A stretch of DNA of 64,000 bases, from NCBI GenBank assembly GCA_016789305.1, contig JAEURJ010000023.1, positions 62,001 through 126,000 of the forward strand. The letters run 5' to 3'. A model generated the notes under the pieces. It was not told the DNA's origin. It did no database searches and saw only the letters and a program-made list of their open reading frames with translations. Positions 62,975 through 64,000 of the stretch are shown here, piece by piece. The stretch's first letter is position 1; each line of letters starts with the position of its first letter. This DNA is from Anaerolineales bacterium. GTDB taxonomy: Bacteria > Chloroflexota > Anaerolineae > Anaerolineales > Villigracilaceae. Made by a program: the position numbers and the translations under genes.

Positions 62975-63424
62975 ATGATCATTGATCGGATCGAAAACGC
63001 ACACTTGTATTACACAGTACATCCAAGATTCAAAAAAGCCTTCGAATATTTCAAACAGATCGACATCGACACGATCCCGGCTGGAAAATATGAAATCGAT
63101 GGCGAAGCCATGTATGTATTGGTTCAGGAATACAACACAAAGCTAAAAGAGCAGGGACTATGGGAAGCGCATCGCCGTTACATTGACCTGCAATATGTGG
63201 TCAAAGGCGCGGAGGGAATTGGGTACGCCAACATCCATCACTTGAAACAAGGCGGGTATGATGACGGCAAAGATTTCCTTCCGCTTCACGGAGAGGGCGA
63301 CCTTATCACCGTGCGCAGCGGAAATTTTGTTTTACTGCTGCCGGAAGATGGACATATGCCGGGCATGGCGCTTGGAGACTCTGCCCCTGTTAAAAAGATC
63401 GTCATCAAAATATCAGAGAGATAA
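62975..63424 (+). CDS. YhcH/YjgK/YiaL family protein (DUF386)
   Basis: 149 residues, a cupin-like beta-sandwich family. GKYEIDGEAMYVLVQEY, AHRRYIDLQYVVKGAEGIGY and LLPEDGHMPG with its conserved acidic and His residues are characteristic. Relatives sit in sialic-acid or sugar-acid genes (EbgC, YhcH) and may be sugar anomerases or isomerases. Here it is coupled to a GH27 gene 3 bases downstream, hinting at sugar catabolism rather than glycan synthesis. Confidence 0.88.
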   Translation: MIIDRIENAHLYYTVHPRFKKAFEYFKQIDIDTIPAGKYEIDGEAMYVLVQEYNTKLKEQGLWEAHRRYIDLQYVVKGAEGIGYANIHHLKQGGYDDGKDFLPLHGEGDLITVRSGNFVLLLPEDGHMPGMALGDSAPVKKIVIKISER

Positions 63425-63427
63425 AAA

Positions 63428-64000
63428 ATGACATCCGCCATAAAATCGCTCGCGCCAACCCCGCCAATGGGCTGGAATTCCTGGAACATGTTCGGGGACA
63501 ATATTAGCGAGGCAGCCATCCGTGAAACAGCTGATGCACTCGTGTCATCAAGCTTGAAGGATTGCGGTTACAACCATATCGTCATCGATGACTGTTGGTC
63601 GGTCAAAAACGGACGCGATAAAAATGGAAATTTGATTGCTGATCCTAAAAAATTCCCAAACGGAATCAAAGCGCTGGCAGATTATGTCCACGACAAGGGA
63701 TTCAAAATAGGAATCTATTCGGACGCAGCCGATAGAACTTGTGGTGGTTACCCGGGAAGTTTGGGTTTTGAAGAACAGGATGCGAATCTCTGGACTTCAT
63801 GGGGAATTGATTTTCTCAAATACGATTATTGCAATGCGCCATTGTATAATCAAGCCGAAGCCATCAAACGTTACACCTGCATGGGCGAGGCGCTTCGTAA
63901 AACGAATCGTGATTTTCTTTTTTCGTTATGTGAGTGGGGCAATCAGAGTCCGCATTTATGGGGGCGTCAGGTCGGAGGTCACATGTGGCGCGTTTCAGGC
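63428..64000 (+). CDS. Alpha-galactosidase GH27, N-terminal part (cut by window edge)
   Basis: 191 codons of an open frame. TPPMGWNSWNMFG, VIDDCWS, FKIGIYSDA and FLKYDYCN are hallmarks of GH27/GH36-type alpha-galactosidases; Asp133 in YDYCN is the expected nucleophile. No signal peptide, so it is probably cytosolic. The acid/base Asp and the C-terminal beta domain are beyond the window. It should hydrolyse alpha-galactosides after import. The YhcH gene is directly upstream. Confidence 0.92.
   Translation, partial: MTSAIKSLAPTPPMGWNSWNMFGDNISEAAIRETADALVSSSLKDCGYNHIVIDDCWSVKNGRDKNGNLIADPKKFPNGIKALADYVHDKGFKIGIYSDAADRTCGGYPGSLGFEEQDANLWTSWGIDFLKYDYCNAPLYNQAEAIKRYTCMGEALRKTNRDFLFSLCEWGNQSPHLWGRQVGGHMWRVSG

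Overview
The window looks like a chromosomal segment of a Chloroflexota bacterium, most likely an Anaerolineae-type organism. This is inference from gene content: roughly half G+C, many secreted lipoproteins with Thr/Pro-rich linkers, NBR1-type Ig lipoproteins, a BMP-type nucleoside ABC transporter, and giant PAS/GAF kinases beside housekeeping genes (rplI, rodZ-like, rimO, trmD, lysA, queG, rdgB). No phage, IS element, CRISPR array or plasmid function was seen.

Layout. 1-480: start of a response regulator (minus) and a tRNA-Met(CAT) with its own promoter and terminator. 481-1440: a YgjP/SprT-type metallopeptidase and a short remnant that reads like the N-terminus of asparagine synthetase. 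1443-8909: a signalling block with a 1552-residue multi-PAS hybrid kinase, a REC-HisKA_3 kinase, a NarL-type regulator and a REC-HD-GYP protein. 9056-9835: a HELAH metallopeptidase. 9842-14080 (minus): lysA, a 7TM-PAS-GAF-GAF-GGDEF diguanylate cyclase and an FtsB-like protein. 14204-17921: rplI, a RodZ-like protein with two HTH domains, and rimO. 17959-20729 (minus): two paralogous membrane-anchored TPR proteins. 20897-21673: trmD. 21736-29466: an SLC45-like MFS carrier, two BMP lipoproteins and a complete NupOPQ-like nucleoside ABC transporter. 29609-34389: five successive lipoproteins each with one NBR1-like Ig domain. 34392-36010: queG and rdgB. 36091-37842 (minus): an orphan NarX/LiaS-like kinase. 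37903-62297 (almost all minus): a large cell-surface polysaccharide region with an O-antigen ligase, Wzz, GT2 and GT39 enzymes, two sulfotransferases, a formylglycine-type sulfatase, an alkaline-phosphatase-fold membrane enzyme, a CMP-sugar synthetase, a hydroxyacid dehydrogenase, an SDR, a DUF115/MAF-like protein, GNATs, a hydrolase, a slipin and a flippase-like protein. 62375-64000 (plus): an acyltransferase, a YhcH-family protein and the start of a GH27 alpha-galactosidase.

How it fits together. The polysaccharide genes overlap by 1-8 bases over long runs and probably form one or a few operons that build, activate, polymerise and perhaps sulfate a surface glycan. The signalling block and the GGDEF protein give both synthesis and breakdown of c-di-GMP, which often controls such glycans, but no direct link is visible. 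The BMP/ABC block imports nucleosides; its binding-protein gene has a strong promoter and a terminator before the ATPase gene. Several genes have a -10 box 5-8 bases before the start codon and no Shine-Dalgarno, so leaderless mRNAs appear common. The least explained parts are the NBR1 lipoprotein array, the putative CMP-sugar set, the double-HTH RodZ and a tRNA-like element near 59.4 kb.
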